DNA from: Bimuria novae-zelandiae CBS 107.79
Taxonomy: Eukaryota > Ascomycota > Dothideomycetes > Pleosporales > Didymosphaeriaceae
Length of the DNA stretch: 64,000 nt
Direction of reading: 5' to 3'
Assembly (NCBI GenBank): GCA_010015655.1
Contig: ML976713.1
Coordinates: 136,119 to 200,118 of the forward strand
How positions within the stretch are numbered: position 1 is the stretch's first letter; the number at the start of each line of letters is the position of its first letter. The translations under genes and the position numbers were made by a program. This document shows, piece after piece, positions 1 to 11,183 of the stretch. Under the pieces are notes generated by a model. The model was not told the DNA's origin. It worked only from the letters and a program-made list of their open reading frames with translations, and made no database searches.

Positions 1-135
1 TTAGAGGCTAAGGAGGAGGCAAAACTTCGGGTGAAAGAAGAGCTCGCTTACGCAGCGCTCCTGCGTGCTCGTCTGGCACAAGAGAAAATGGTACAATTAC
101 GCGATTAGCGTAAGAAACTACGTCGAAAAGAATAA
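1..135 (+). pseudogene. 3' end of an unrecognised coding region, possibly transposase tail
   Basis: Frame 1 is open from the window edge to a TAG at 106-108. It encodes about 35 residues of a charged, Ala/Glu/Arg-rich helix that would form a coiled coil. Reading on through the TAG gives eight more basic residues and then TAA at 133-135, so the TAG may be a converted CAG (C to T) inside a slightly longer tail. Basic helical tails of this kind end many pogo/Fot-type transposases, but no catalytic part is in the window, so the family cannot be named. The stretch from 136 to 693 shows no gene that I can support. Confidence 0.3.
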
Positions 136-693
136 CCTGGTCCATAACCCCCATTTAGAAGGTTTAATAACATGCAGGACCAGATGCTGCCCGAAGATGT
201 GACCCTGCCAGCCAAGTCGGCCTTACCGACGTTGAATCTGCGCCAATGTAACCCGCCATGAACCCTTGAAGCCCTTCCATATGACGCACTCCGCACCAGT
301 GGCGCAACGTCCTCTGTTACCATTCGACAGTTTTCCAGATCTGATGATCATTCCATCCGATACCTAGCCAAGCACCATCCTCCGCTCGCTAGGTCTAAAA
401 AATCTCGCAACGTACTAGTCCACCAAGGTACCAAGCGTACCGGGGTTCCATTTAGGTGTGGAGAAGCTTTTGTAACGAGGAGCAAGAGGCGCATCCTGCA
501 CAGAGAACCAGGTTAGGCGTTGCCGACGGGGTCCGAAAGGCTCGGAAGAGTGCGGTCTTGGGCCTTGGCACATCTTATCGATCTTATCTTATCAATCATG
601 TAAAATAGAGGGCCGCCCAACTACCCTGCAGCTATTGTCTGATCGTACTGAAGAGTATCCGCGCGTGTGGGAAAAGATCTACTCGCTTGCAGC

Positions 694-2681
694 ATGTCGG
701 CGGAGTATAGCCCTACCGGCAAGGAGCGCACGCAGGTACATCCACCTGAGTATGAGGATGAGAGATCGGCGACGCTCATCGGGAGCAAGTCGCCCGGTGT
801 TGCGCGCATTGAGGCGCTGAGCAGGCAGATTACGACTGGGAATCGGATTGCGATTTTCATTGGTGTGTTCTTGATTGCCTATGCTTATGGGTTGGTGAGT
901 TGTATCGTGTGGTGTAACGTAGGAGATGTACTCATCTACTGATGTAGGATGGCACACTGCGGTATGCGTACCAACCAACGGCGACTTCTGGGTTCGGTAA
1001 CCATTCACTACTCTCTACCATCAATGTCGTGAGGGCTGTCATTGCTGCCGCCGCCCAGGTGAGTAAACTATCCTTGACTGACGACCAACTTTCACTTCAA
1101 TCTAACCATCCCAGCCCACCGCCGCAAAGATCGCAGACGTATTCGGCCGCGTAGAGCTCCTCATCGTCGCCGTCTTCTTCTATGTCATAGGTATATTCCT
1201 ACTCCAATCTCCAGAATCAGCCAACACCCACTCACTTCCCAAGGAACTATCGTCGAAGCCGCCTCCACAAACGTGCAAGGCTTCGCCGCCGGTGCCTTCC
1301 TCTACCAAGTCGGCTACACCTCTATCATCCTCCTCGTCGAAGTCATCATCGCAGACACCACATCCCTCCGTTCCCGCCTCTTCTTCTCCTACGTCCCCGC
1401 CACGCCCTTCATCATCAACACGTGGGTCTCCGGCGACGTCGGCAATGCGACCCTCGCCGCTGCCGGCTGGCGCTGGGGCATCGGCATGTGGTGCATCATC
1501 TTCCCCATCGTCTCGCTCTCCCTAATCATCCCCCTATGGTGGGTCGGGCACAAAGCGCAAAAGTCCGGGGCTTTGGACGACTACAAAACACCCTATCAAA
1601 TGTACGGACCCCGGAAGATTGCCGTCGCGCTGTTCTGGCAGCTCGATGTTATCGGCATCATCCTGCTCATCGCGGTGTTCGGACTGATTCTGGTGCCGTT
1701 CACCCTGGCAGGCGGTGAAAGCACGACCTGGGGCAAGGGCCATATTATTGCACCGCTGGTCATAGGTATTGTGTGCATCCCCGCGTGGATCATGTGGGAG
1801 CGCCGCGCGCCGCACCCCATGGTGCCGTTCCACCTGTTCGAAGACCGCGCCGTGTGGGGCGCACTCGGCATCGCCACGCTCTTAAACTTCACCTGGACGT
1901 GCCAGGCCGACTACCTCTACTCTGTGCTCCTCGTCGGCTTCAACGAATCTTCAAAATCTGCTTTACGCATCACGTCACTGTACAGCTTTGCCAGCGTCAT
2001 CACGGGTGTGCTGCTGGGATTGGTCGTGTACAAAGTGCGCCGGCTGAAACCGTTTATCCTGTTCGGAACGTGCTTGTTCATGGTGGCGTTTGGCTTGCTG
2101 ATACACTACCGCGGCGGGGTGTCGGATTCTGCGCATAATGGGCTCATCGGCGCACAGGTCCTGCTCGGTATCGCAGGAGGATTCTTTCCATACCCGGCGC
2201 AGGCGAGTATCCAGGCGGCGACGAAGCACGAGCATGTTGCTGTTATCACTGGTATCTACCTGGCTTGCTACAACATCGGGTCAGCACTTGGAAATACGGT
2301 TTCGGGCGCGATTTGGACACAAGGTACGTGCACCTCTTTCCGATGGTGTTTTGGGGAACTTTTCTAATGACTGTAGTGGTGCCGGGTGAACTGAGCAGCC
2401 GGATTGCGAATCAGACGGAGGCGATCATGTGGTATGCGAGCCCGCTCGAACTGCTCGCTACGCACCCGCCCGGAGATCCGGACCGTGATGCTGCCATCGA
2501 AGTGTACCAGCACGTGCAGAAGTTGCTCTGCATCACCGGCATCTGTCTTTCAGCAGTTCTCATCTTCTTCGCTTGTGTCATCAGGAACCCCAGGTTGACC
2601 GACGAGCAGAGTTTGCCGGACGCGGAGGAGGGGATCAAGACGAGCGAGCCCGGCAGCAAGTGGGCGTTCTGGAAGCGCTGA
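694..2681 (+). CDS. siderophore-iron transporter, MFS (Sit1/Arn/Mir type)
   Basis: Probable plasma- or vesicle-membrane H+ symporter importing ferric siderophores. Five exons (694-894, 948-1058, 1115-1190, 1244-2323, 2377-2681) give 590 aa; all four introns are 53-56 nt with GT-AG ends. The start is the first ATG, and the short hydrophilic N-terminus before the first membrane segment suits it. After that segment comes YAYGLDGTLRY, then the [14 protein letters not shown] loop, the family's version of the MFS motif A region, and the [15 protein letters not shown] segment; all three are typical of Sit1/Arn/Mir transporters. About 14 hydrophobic segments follow, and the basic C-terminus ends in KWAFWKR. 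The substrate cannot be read from sequence. No NRPS or siderophore biosynthesis gene lies nearby. Confidence 0.9.
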
Positions 2682-3071
2682 GCGCTTTCGTGAAAAGTTG
2701 GTGTTTATAGGTGGAGCAGGATGCTCAGTGTGGCGTCGCTATATATAATGATTAACTGAAGAGAAATGGCTAGGACCTGGGATGAGACGAACCCATCCAT
2801 GTCCGGGACGTCTCAATTTAAATACACAAACTTTCTGAACACAGGTACAACCCTGTGCAAGCCGAACAAGCTTTATTTGTGCAACGATTGACAACATAGC
2901 CGGGCTCTTCCAATGTCCGCATGGCAGACGCATGTCTGAATTTTTTCTTTCTCTTGTGGAAAAACCAAGGAATTCACTGGAATCAGTAGTATGTTCCCAA
3001 AATTTTTCGTACATGGATGCCCCTCACATACTCGAGTCTGTGTTCAGATCTCCTCGCACGAATCTCCAGTG
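2682..3071. other. intergenic, convergent 3' ends
   Basis: Tail-to-tail spacer between the transporter and the next gene on the minus strand. I see no gene, repeat or RNA here. Confidence 0.6.
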
Positions 3072-4720
3072 TCACTTCATCCAGTCACCATCCTTCTCCA
3101 AAATCTCCCACCCAACCAGCTTCCACACCTGAGCCTGGTACCACTCAAATACCTCCTCATCCTTGATCTTCGGCACCGGCGGCGGACGACCCATATTAAC
3201 CGGCTTCGTCAGGATGTCCATGAAGTCATCTTGAACGTTGTCGCCGAAAGTACAAGTGACAAGAGTTCTTTGGAGTCGCTCTTGAGCAAGCGAGCTAAGT
3301 TTGATCCTCGTAGACGAGATATTCTTCAAACTGACTGTTCGAGCAAGTGCGGCTTTGCCCTTCTTCGTGGTCTGCTCGTTCGAATGTAATGGAGCAACGC
3401 CCATCACCCTCTCCAAGATGATGACCAGCGCCGTGACTTCGAGGCGGATAGCTGCATCATCAGTGGCTTTGCGAGAAATCTCGTGCGGATCTGTCGGCTG
3501 AGGAGGCATCGCGATGCGCTCTTCGATGGTCGCACCTCGCTCGCGTCCGAAGGTGCAGTAGTAGAGCTGGGCGCCGACGCGCTCGAGGAGCACATACGCG
3601 ATGCCTTCGAAGAGCCGGTGATGGATTGCACTATCCTTTTCTAAGTGGCCGATGAAAGTGGCAATGAGATGAGCAATGCTGCGAGCTCCGATGGATTCCT
3701 GTGTGGTATTCGAGGTTGAATGACTGCCTTTCTTCCATGCTGCCTGTCTCGCTGCCAGTCTGATCGCGTCTAGTGCAGAAGACACAAGCTTGATACAATG
3801 GAAGATGACTGTTCCCGAACGAGCTGAGCCGGGGCTGTCTTCTTCAAGTTTGTCCAGCGCCACTATTATCAATGTCCATGCACGGGCACAGGCAGACATT
3901 AAGCACGACAGCTCAGACCTGTCCTTGCCAATGTGACTTAGATTGGGCTGGTGAACAGTCCGAACTGCTAGACGATCGTGGTTCTTTGCAATGGTGGGGA
4001 AGATCTGGCCCAGGGCGCTAGCGGTTCCTACAACACTGGCACAGATGCCATCGACATTGCCGTCATTTCGCCTAAGAAGCACTTGAGCCGTCCAATAGTG
4101 CTGGGCGACTGTCATACCGTCTAGCCACATTAGTCAGAATCATTTCTCTCTGACGGGTGTAAGACTTACGGTTTCCGAGTGTTTCGAAGAGCTGCAAGTC
4201 CACTTCTAGTGTCTTCTCCGGAGTCGGTGGCTTTGATGCCTGTGCTTTCGACTTCCTCGGTCGTTTGGGAGCAGGTGTGGTCCCTTTCTTTTTCGGAGGC
4301 GCAACCACTACGAAGTCCTCAGGGGTCTCATGACTCTCATCTGTAGCCTCTAGCGACAGATGACCCAAACAATGGACACTACGCTCAAGGCTAGCGACTT
4401 TCTTCTCTAGTTCTCGGCATTTCTGTTCGGCTATGTCGCTTTTGTTCCGCCAGAATGCTATAAGATCGAGATAGCGACCATACTCAGCTTGGGTGAAAGT
4501 CTGCGGGCCACGCCGGAGCTGAGCTCGAAGTTGCAGGACGTAATCTGGAAACAACGTAAGCATTTCTGATATAAATAACATTGAAAGATCTACCTCTTGA
4601 TGAAGTTCCTGGTGGTGTCTCTTTTACAATGGCAAGAGCGAGAGCGAGCGTTCTAGGCGAGGGTAGCAGACCGGAAGGCGCAAAGGCGTTTGCCCCAGGA
4701 GTTGGAGGCCGTGGCGCCAT
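3072..4720 (-). CDS. conserved-looking hypothetical protein with basic linker
   Basis: Not recognised. Three exons on the minus strand (4594-4720, 4170-4544, 3072-4120) give 516 aa; the introns (4545-4593 and 4121-4169) are both 49 nt with clear splice signals, which argues that this is a real gene. The N-terminus is Pro-rich, followed at about residues 65-105 by a short heptad-like helix. A lysine/arginine cluster (PKKKG, then PKRPRKSK) at about 125-145 looks like a nuclear localisation signal. The remaining 350 residues look helical and soluble. An upstream in-frame extension lacks a better ATG, so the ATG at 4720 is used. No catalytic motif was seen. Confidence 0.7.
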
Positions 4721-5170
4721 AGCGACTTCTATTCCTGCCGGTGATCGAATATTGAAGTAGCGAACGCTGTGAGCAGAATTTGGGGAAAGAACGAAACGTT
4801 GCGTGCGCTCCTGTGGGCGCGATTCAGCCCTGGAGTGTTCACGCCGGGCTGCCAGGAGTGAAGATCGACGACACTGAACAAGAAAAGTGCCTATCCTGCT
4901 CGCGCCTAGCAAAGAGCAAGCTTAAAAAGAGAATGGGCACCCTAAAAAGATGGGAGAGTCTTGTTGAGGGCGGGGTTATACATGAGGGAAGGTGCATGGG
5001 AGCAAGGACCGGCAAGAGCGACGATGTGCAACCAACTCCAAGTAGAATAACGGTGTATTCTTGCTTCAGCAGAACACGCTGAAGCAAAGTATGATACACT
5101 GAAGTATATGATGTTGTACACTTACAGAACACTTACAGCCGCGCTTGCCCAACGCACACTCTATCCGACA

Positions 5171-6610
5171 TTATCGCATGCGCTCTGTTCTCTTCTTGTA
5201 CGGCAGTGGATCTATCCTCTTACGCTTGAATTCAACGTTGATCTCGTCCTCCAATCCGTGCCTCTTCATGATACCCTCCATGCTCTCATCCCACTTCGTT
5301 CTGAAGAGTGTCGCACCGATTGGCTTCAACTTCATCCTGTCAACAAAACTCCTCAAGATGAACCCGTCTCTCTTCTCGCTCTTGATTTTGGAGATGTTCA
5401 ACGGCTGTGCATCCTTTTGTTCGAGCACAAAGATCGCCATACGATGATAGGGTGCACCCTTATGGGCCCATGGTGGGGACCATGAAAGCGCAACCTTCTG
5501 CTCCTCCACATTCCCTGCCTTCTCTGCCTTAGTAGACTGCTGCTGAAGCGTGGTAAAAGGAATGGACGTTTGATCGGGCGCAATAGAGATGTTGGAGGCG
5601 ATGAAATGGCAACGGTAGGTGAAACTATCCTTTTCGGGGACAGGCACATCGGCGTCTACTACAACGACCGTGACCAGCTTCTGTCCACGCTCGAAAGTCT
5701 GCACATTGAGACGCGGCGGGTTCTCGCTTATGGCTGAATCGACGAAGTCACCGGCAGGAATGTTCTTTCGGCCGAAGGCGAGGTCTATGTCGACGATGGG
5801 GTTGAGCGCTGGTAGAAGATCGGGGACGAGGTTGAACTGCTCGATACGCTGCTCGAGGACGAGGCGCTTGTACTTGCGCCACTTTTGTTCGGCGAGGTAG
5901 CGATAGATGGGCTTGTTCATGTCACCTGCGATCGATCAGTCTCATGCTATAATGATGCGAGAAGGTCCAAACGCACCCATTCCGTCCTCGAACTTCTTCT
6001 TGACCATCGGGTCGTTGATGTCAGCAAGAATGACCAGGTCGTTGAGATGATTTTGCATGCTCCTCAGCCTTGTCTCCTTCTGGGCTTCGCTGCCACTCAC
6101 AGCCGGGTCTTGAGCCTTGAGGTTCTCTATCCTCAACATCTGCGTCTTGATCTCCTTCAGCTTCTCCTCGCGGTCCGCAAGCAAGACTTTCCGGGCCTCC
6201 TGGAAGCACTGGTACGGGAGCTGCTCAAATGGGACCTGCTCGGCTTTCGCAGCTGAGGTGCGGGCAATAATGGCACGTCGACGACGGGAACCAATGGGCT
6301 GGATACCCTCTCTTCGCACCAGACGCCGCTCGTCGCGCTTCTGTTCTACCGCGTTCGGGTCCAATTCTCCCCATTTTTGCATGTATTCTGGGATCTCTTT
6401 GGGCACAGCTTCATCTTTGGAAGGGCCTACGGGGGTAGCAGCAGCCGGAGGCGGTGGTGGAGGAGTCGAGGGTGTGGTGGTCTGTAGCTCCTCGCGCGCA
6501 GCTACAGAGGAAGATAAAAACCGCCGCGGTGCGCCATTGAACGATGCATCACCGCGCACGCTTCGGAAACAGGCGCTGAATTGCCGTACAGACGGCTTGA
6601 CAGGCGCCAT
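5171..6610 (-). CDS. MRPL35: mitochondrial large-subunit ribosomal protein mL38 (yeast Mrpl35)
   Basis: Structural protein of the mitochondrial 54S/39S large subunit. Two exons (5977-6610, 5171-5925) with a 51-nt intron (5926-5976) give 462 aa. The N-terminus is basic and serine-rich, as expected of a mitochondrial presequence. A Pro-rich stretch follows, then a charged helical region ending near KWRKYKRLVLEQR. The C-terminal half is PEBP-like: VVVVDADVPVPEKDSFTYRC, then a LSWSPPWAHKGAPYHRMAIF strand set, as in mL38. It ends in a basic tail. It is divergent from the uL4m gene, separated by only 134 bp. Confidence 0.88.
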
Positions 6611-6744
6611 TGCGACGGATGGAGGGAAGACGCAGCGTCAAACCAGGAGCGCGATTGATGGAGCGAAAATCAATGCACGAGCCACCAACACTTTTCTCGT
6701 AAACCTCCGCGACAAGCTCCGACTTCTCAAACCACAGCAACGGC
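6611..6744. promoter_or_regulatory. 134-bp bidirectional promoter of mL38 and uL4m
   Basis: This is the whole space between the two divergent start codons (6610 minus, 6745 plus). Both products are large-subunit mitoribosomal proteins, so a shared promoter is a natural reading. No TATA box is obvious, and I could not assign a factor site. Confidence 0.6.
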
Positions 6745-8442
6745 ATGGCGTCGCCACGGATAGCGTCGCCAATGCGCGGCGTCTCATATCAATTGAGCAG
6801 GTTGTCATTACGGCAGGATGCGCTTTCTGTTGGTTTGTCTCTAGAAATGCGCAGGCAGCGGCTAATACAGCTTTAGAAATCGCTATCCGCCTCCTTTGCC
6901 CGCTCGATAACCACGTCCACGTCCTCCCAAGCCGCCGTTTCTTCGATTACTACCTCTGCCGATAAATATGTTCCTGTCACACCGTTCAGCGAGCAGACGG
7001 TTCTCGCAACTATCCACCAATTTCCGTCTCTCGAACCCCTCCGCGTAGAAAGCTGGCCAGCAAATTGTTTGAACCTGCCTACACGGAGAGACATTCTCCA
7101 CCGGGCAGTCATCTACGAGGGCGACATGACGCGGTTAGGTACTGCGCACGCGAAGAATCGCTACGAAGTGCGTGGTTCAGCCAGGAAGATTCGGCCGCAA
7201 AAGGGCTCCGGTAGAGCGCGTCTCGGTGACAAGAAGTCGCCCATGCTACGAGGCGGAGGTGCATCGCACGGCCCCAGACATCGCGACTTCTCCACGGAGC
7301 TGCCCAAGAAGGTGTACGACCTCGCATGGCGGACAGCCCTCTCCTACCGCTGGCGCAAGGGCGAGCTCATCATTGTAAACAACCATATAGAAATAGAGAG
7401 CCCCTCGGAGTATCTACTAAACCACATTTTCGAGCTCCACGAGCGCGAAAGAGGCAAGGGACGCAGTCTCCTCCTCACAATGGAGGACCGCCCTCTCCTC
7501 GAACAGGCACTTGACAAGATGGATCGCAGAAGACAAGCAATGACCTGGGACGAGGTCGACGTCAAAGACCTCCTCGGGCCCCCCCGCATCATAGTAGAGC
7601 GTAGCGCCCTCCTCCGCATCCTACATCACCACAAATCGGACCTGAACACCGACATCACCCCAAAGGTGTATGGGAGAGGGAAGAAGGTCGACTCCTACTA
7701 CTTCGACATGTCAGGCTGGCCGCAATTCCGCGCACTCATGACGGCTGCGCCCGCAGAACGCGAAGCCGTCCGTGCCGAAGCCTACGAATCCGTCGCATAC
7801 GAGCGCTGGCAACGTGCAGAGCCCCTCCCGGAATCCTCCCCGGAAAAACTCCCCCTCACCATCTCCGCCTTCGAACTACTCGCCGAGGCAAAAGACGTGA
7901 CGAGAGCGCAGCTCCCCACAGCCGCCTACCTGCAGGTCGCCTTAAGCAAAGCCGAAGACGCCCTCGCCAAGCTCGCGGAAGACGATCCTAGGACGTACCA
8001 GGCGCACATCGACGTCGCGGAGGCGCAGCTCGCGCTGCACCAGCGCAACCTCGATCACGCGGAGCTGATCGCGCAGGCGGCGGAGCACCGCCGCGACGCG
8101 TTCCGGTTCAAGGGCGACGAGGACGCGGCGGTCGAGCAGGAGGAGATTGCGGGAGATGCGCGGACTGATGTCGAGGACGCGACGGAGCAGGTCCTCCGCT
8201 CCAAGTTCGATCTTGCCTCGTGTAACTACGAGGCTGCGATGAGCAAGGAGTGGGAAGGAAAGGAAGCGATGGAGTATAAGGCGGAGGTGGAGAGTTTGCG
8301 GGCGGGGTTGGATGAGATTTTGGAGAAGCAGAGACTGGAGCAGGAGGAGGCTGAGGGCGAGGAGCTGAGTGAGGAGGATCAGAAGATTCTGGAGGCTGAG
8401 GCGGAGAGGGAGAAGTCGGCTAACACTGCGAACAAGTCCTAG
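6745..8442 (+). CDS. YML6: mitochondrial ribosomal protein uL4m (yeast Yml6)
   Basis: Core protein of the mitochondrial large subunit, lining the exit tunnel. The long reading frame from about 6877 has no good ATG. Placing exon 1 at 6745-6828 and a 48-nt intron at 6829-6876 (GTTGGT donor, GCTAATAC branch, CTTTAG acceptor) joins it to an Arg/Ser-rich presequence and removes an in-frame TAG; exon 2 runs to 8442, total 549 aa. The L4 domain is at about 95-310, with GTAHAKNRYEVRGSARKIRP and the GRARLGDKKSPMLRGGG loop. A long acidic, coiled-coil C-terminal extension (about 330-549) is much larger than in bacterial L4. The intron is inferred from frame and signals, and its GTTGGT donor is unusual. 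Confidence 0.85.
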
Positions 8443-8913
8443 GCAAACGTGTTTGGCAGGTTGGGTTGTATAAATACTGTATGGGTGTCTGCAAGGAAGA
8501 AGTGGTTTTGTAAGAGTATCCCGCCTGCGTGGACTTGTAGCTTTGGACAATGTATCGCACATATTGCTTGCGTAGAGACCAGACTGATGACGCGGGCTGG
8601 TCTCAATGACTAGAATGGAATGAAGCCGCGGAACACGAATGAATCTTACTCATGTTATCGCGTAAAGCTGAAAGCCGGCCATTGTATTATCACCCTGGGG
8701 TAACACATTCATTGGATGGTTTATCTACAGCAAAGGTACAGTATGATACATGGGACTAACGCTCTCCAGCGTAAGGGAGGGCGTGGGGAGCATTGAGGGT
8801 GCTGCGTCCACATTTTGAGGTACATTCTGTCGTCCTCGGTGCCTGTCTCTTTCGCCTAGTCTGAATAAAACCTAGATGGGCAGCGTCCCGGTCACTGCGT
8901 CTTCCAATTCGGC

Positions 8914-9762
8914 TCACCTGGTCCCCTCTGCTTCATCAGGCCGCGGAGTGTCTGGTGCAGACTCGGAAGCTCCTTCCTCAGCCTCCTTCGGAGATTCCTG
9001 CTCCCCAGCCTGCTTATCCCCTAGCTTCTGCCCCTGGAAAACAAGCGTCAACACGCCGCCGAGCTCACCCTCCCTCTTCACCTCTCCAGCGCCTCTACAT
9101 TCGTCCTTCGCGTCGACCACCGCTTTCAGAACACTCTTCGCTTCCGCATCCGTGGCCTTCCTCCCGCGCTTCTTGGGTCCGAGCAACACCTCTACCTTCT
9201 TCCCGTCCCTCAAGAACCCCTTTAGCTTCTCCAGCCTGTGCTTCAAATCGCCGCCCGCTATTGCCCAGTTCAATTCTAGATTCTTCATAGGCGTAGGCTT
9301 ATCGGCTTTCCGATCCAGCTCAATCTTCCGGTTGTACTTGTCCCGCAGGTCTATCTTGGATATGATCTTGCACGTGGGAAGTTTCTCCGGGTCCTGGTCG
9401 CCGAACTCGTCGACTTCGCCCTCGGAGACGAGGAGGAGGTGGTGTGTTACGCGGTTCATTTTGCGCATGGCATCGCTGATGTGGATGTTGGGTATGAAGG
9501 AGCCGTCTTGGTCGATCAGGTTGATTTGCTCGGCTTGGATGCGGTTGTCGAAGGTGTAGAGGTCGGAGATGAGTTGGCGTTTTGGTGGGGTTTTTTTCTT
9601 GCCGTATCCTTTGAGTGTGCGGACGGAGGTAATTGGGAGGAATGGAGCTTGTTGGAAGGCGGGGACATATTGGATGGGGATTTGAACGCGAGGCGCGAGG
9701 TTTGGAGCGACGAAGACGCGGTAGAGGGCGCGGGATGTGCTGGTGAGGGGGAAACGCGACAT
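8914..9762 (-). CDS. AIM23: mitochondrial translation initiation factor IF-3 (Aim23-like)
   Basis: Single exon, 282 aa; the ATG at 9762 is chosen because an in-frame extension to 9774 starts with TTG. The N-terminus is basic and hydroxylated with no acidic residues, like a mitochondrial targeting peptide. The IF3 N-domain follows (RQLISDLYTFDNRIQAEQI, then VNLID-like DQDGSFIPNIHISDAM). The IF3 C-domain is at about 130-210, with KNLELNWAIAGGDLKHRLEK and FLRDGKKVEVLLGPKKRGR. The last 70 residues are acidic and low-complexity. IF3 binds the mitochondrial small subunit during initiation. It lies beside mL38 and uL4m, forming a three-gene mitochondrial translation block. Confidence 0.88.
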   Translation of the reverse strand: MSRFPLTSTSRALYRVFVAPNLAPRVQIPIQYVPAFQQAPFLPITSVRTLKGYGKKKTPPKRQLISDLYTFDNRIQAEQINLIDQDGSFIPNIHISDAMRKMNRVTHHLLLVSEGEVDEFGDQDPEKLPTCKIISKIDLRDKYNRKIELDRKADKPTPMKNLELNWAIAGGDLKHRLEKLKGFLRDGKKVEVLLGPKKRGRKATDAEAKSVLKAVVDAKDECRGAGEVKREGELGGVLTLVFQGQKLGDKQAGEQESPKEAEEGASESAPDTPRPDEAEGTR

Positions 9763-10061
9763 GATTGCAACCAACTAGCTGTAAAGGAATGACTGAAGGA
9801 ACAGGCTGGAAGGAGAGCAGGTGGTGGAGTTGGGTGGATGGTGGAGCTCGAAGCTTTTCGGAAGGCGCGCACGGACACATCGGGCAGGCGTCACCCAGAA
9901 CGGGCACCTCCGAGCACACGCCCCGCGCTCCCGCATTCAACCAGCTCATCGCTCCATGAGCGATGCAGCTGCAGCCTTGTCCGACATAAACCCACCATGA
10001 TACGAGCACATAGTTCTTACCACATCATTACACTTACCTTCGCTTCTTACAACTTGCCACC
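9763..10061. promoter_or_regulatory. 299-bp divergent promoter, IF3 and ATG16
   Basis: Space between the start codon of IF3 (minus) and that of ATG16 (plus). The ATG16 start has a good fungal context (GCCACCATGAC). No other site could be assigned. Confidence 0.5.
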
Positions 10062-10827
10062 ATGACAAGTCTTCTAACAACCTCTTCCAGAGCTCCGGCG
10101 CGTGACCCCATGGAGGTGTATTTGGAACGGCTAGAAGAGCGCGATAGGCGCGAGCAGAAGCACAAAAAGTACATCGACGCCTGTAAGACCCGCTTGGCAA
10201 GCTTTAGTATGGTATAAGATATTCTAACGCAGTACAGACCAGACCCTCGCGGACAAGACCGCCGCCATAGCGAAAGCGCGCACCATCGCCGAACGCGAGG
10301 CCGCTGAGAATGCACCAAAAGAAGCACCAGAAACCCCAGCGCCTGATACCAAGGCTCGCCCGAAATGGAACTACTATCCGTCATACGGCGGCAAGTCCTC
10401 TCCAACACCCCCTCCGTCTGCTTCCACCGACCCAGCCCACATCGCGCAGCTGCGCTCCGACTTGGCCATGTCGAACCAGGTTCGCGCTGAGCAGGAAGCC
10501 GAGCTCAAAGCTGCTAGAGCTGAGAACGCAGAGAACAAGGTCATCAAGGCTGAACAAAGCAGACGGATCGCGGAGATAGAGAAGCAGAATAAAAGGCTTG
10601 AACACCGGGTCGCTAACACCACCGAGGAAGTGAAGAAGCAGCGGGAGCTAGCGGTGCAGGCTCAGGATGAGATGGTGGCGTTGCAGCTGGAACTGAATGC
10701 AAAGGACAAGGAGGTGCTCAAGGTGAAGGCGGACAACAAGATGCTGGTCGACCGGTGGATGGCGGAGAAGGGCGAAGTTGCGGAGCGAATGAATAAGACT
10801 TTGGAGAAGGGCCAGAAGAAACGGTAG
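10062..10827 (+). CDS. ATG16: autophagy protein Atg16
   Basis: Two exons (10062-10182, 10238-10827) with a 55-nt intron give 236 aa. The N-terminal Atg5-binding helix MEVYLERLEERDRREQKHKK is at about residues 17-36, and the intron falls just after it. A Pro/Ser-rich linker follows (about 80-110). A long coiled coil from about 125 to the end has the usual closing LVDRWMAEKGEVAERMNK. Atg16 dimerises and holds the Atg12-Atg5 conjugate on the isolation membrane, where the complex acts as the E3 for Atg8 lipidation. The length and the absence of WD40 repeats fit the fungal form. Confidence 0.92.
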
Positions 10828-11183
10828 TCAGATTGGACGTTGCAGGCTTTGAACAATCCACAAGATCGTCGCGACTGCAGGGTAGGAGGGCATTCTGGTC
10901 TGGATATAGATTCATGTCCTGGAACGACACGCGATAAGCTGCGTACGTAGTCCGAATGCACTCATTATTCAAAGTGCTCTTACCTGCATGTCTGATCTTC
11001 GAGCTACTTTTGACTCCTAAGACCTTAGCACATTCGAATCAGCGTTCACAGGGACCCCGCCTCGCTGGTGCCTGGTGATGTCTTGGCGTGTGAAGCTCCC
11101 CGCCATACCAGAGCTCCCGCTCCGACTCCACCCAAACACAACACATTCCTTCTCACCACGCAGCCCTCTGACCCACCGCAACC

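Noticed and set aside
7942..8562. 206-codon minus-strand frame
   Set aside because: Antisense shadow of the uL4m C-terminal extension; leucine/arginine-rich by-product of Glu/Ala codons.
8876..9559. 227-codon plus-strand frame
   Set aside because: It is the antisense shadow of the IF3 gene, low-complexity Ser/Phe, without domains.
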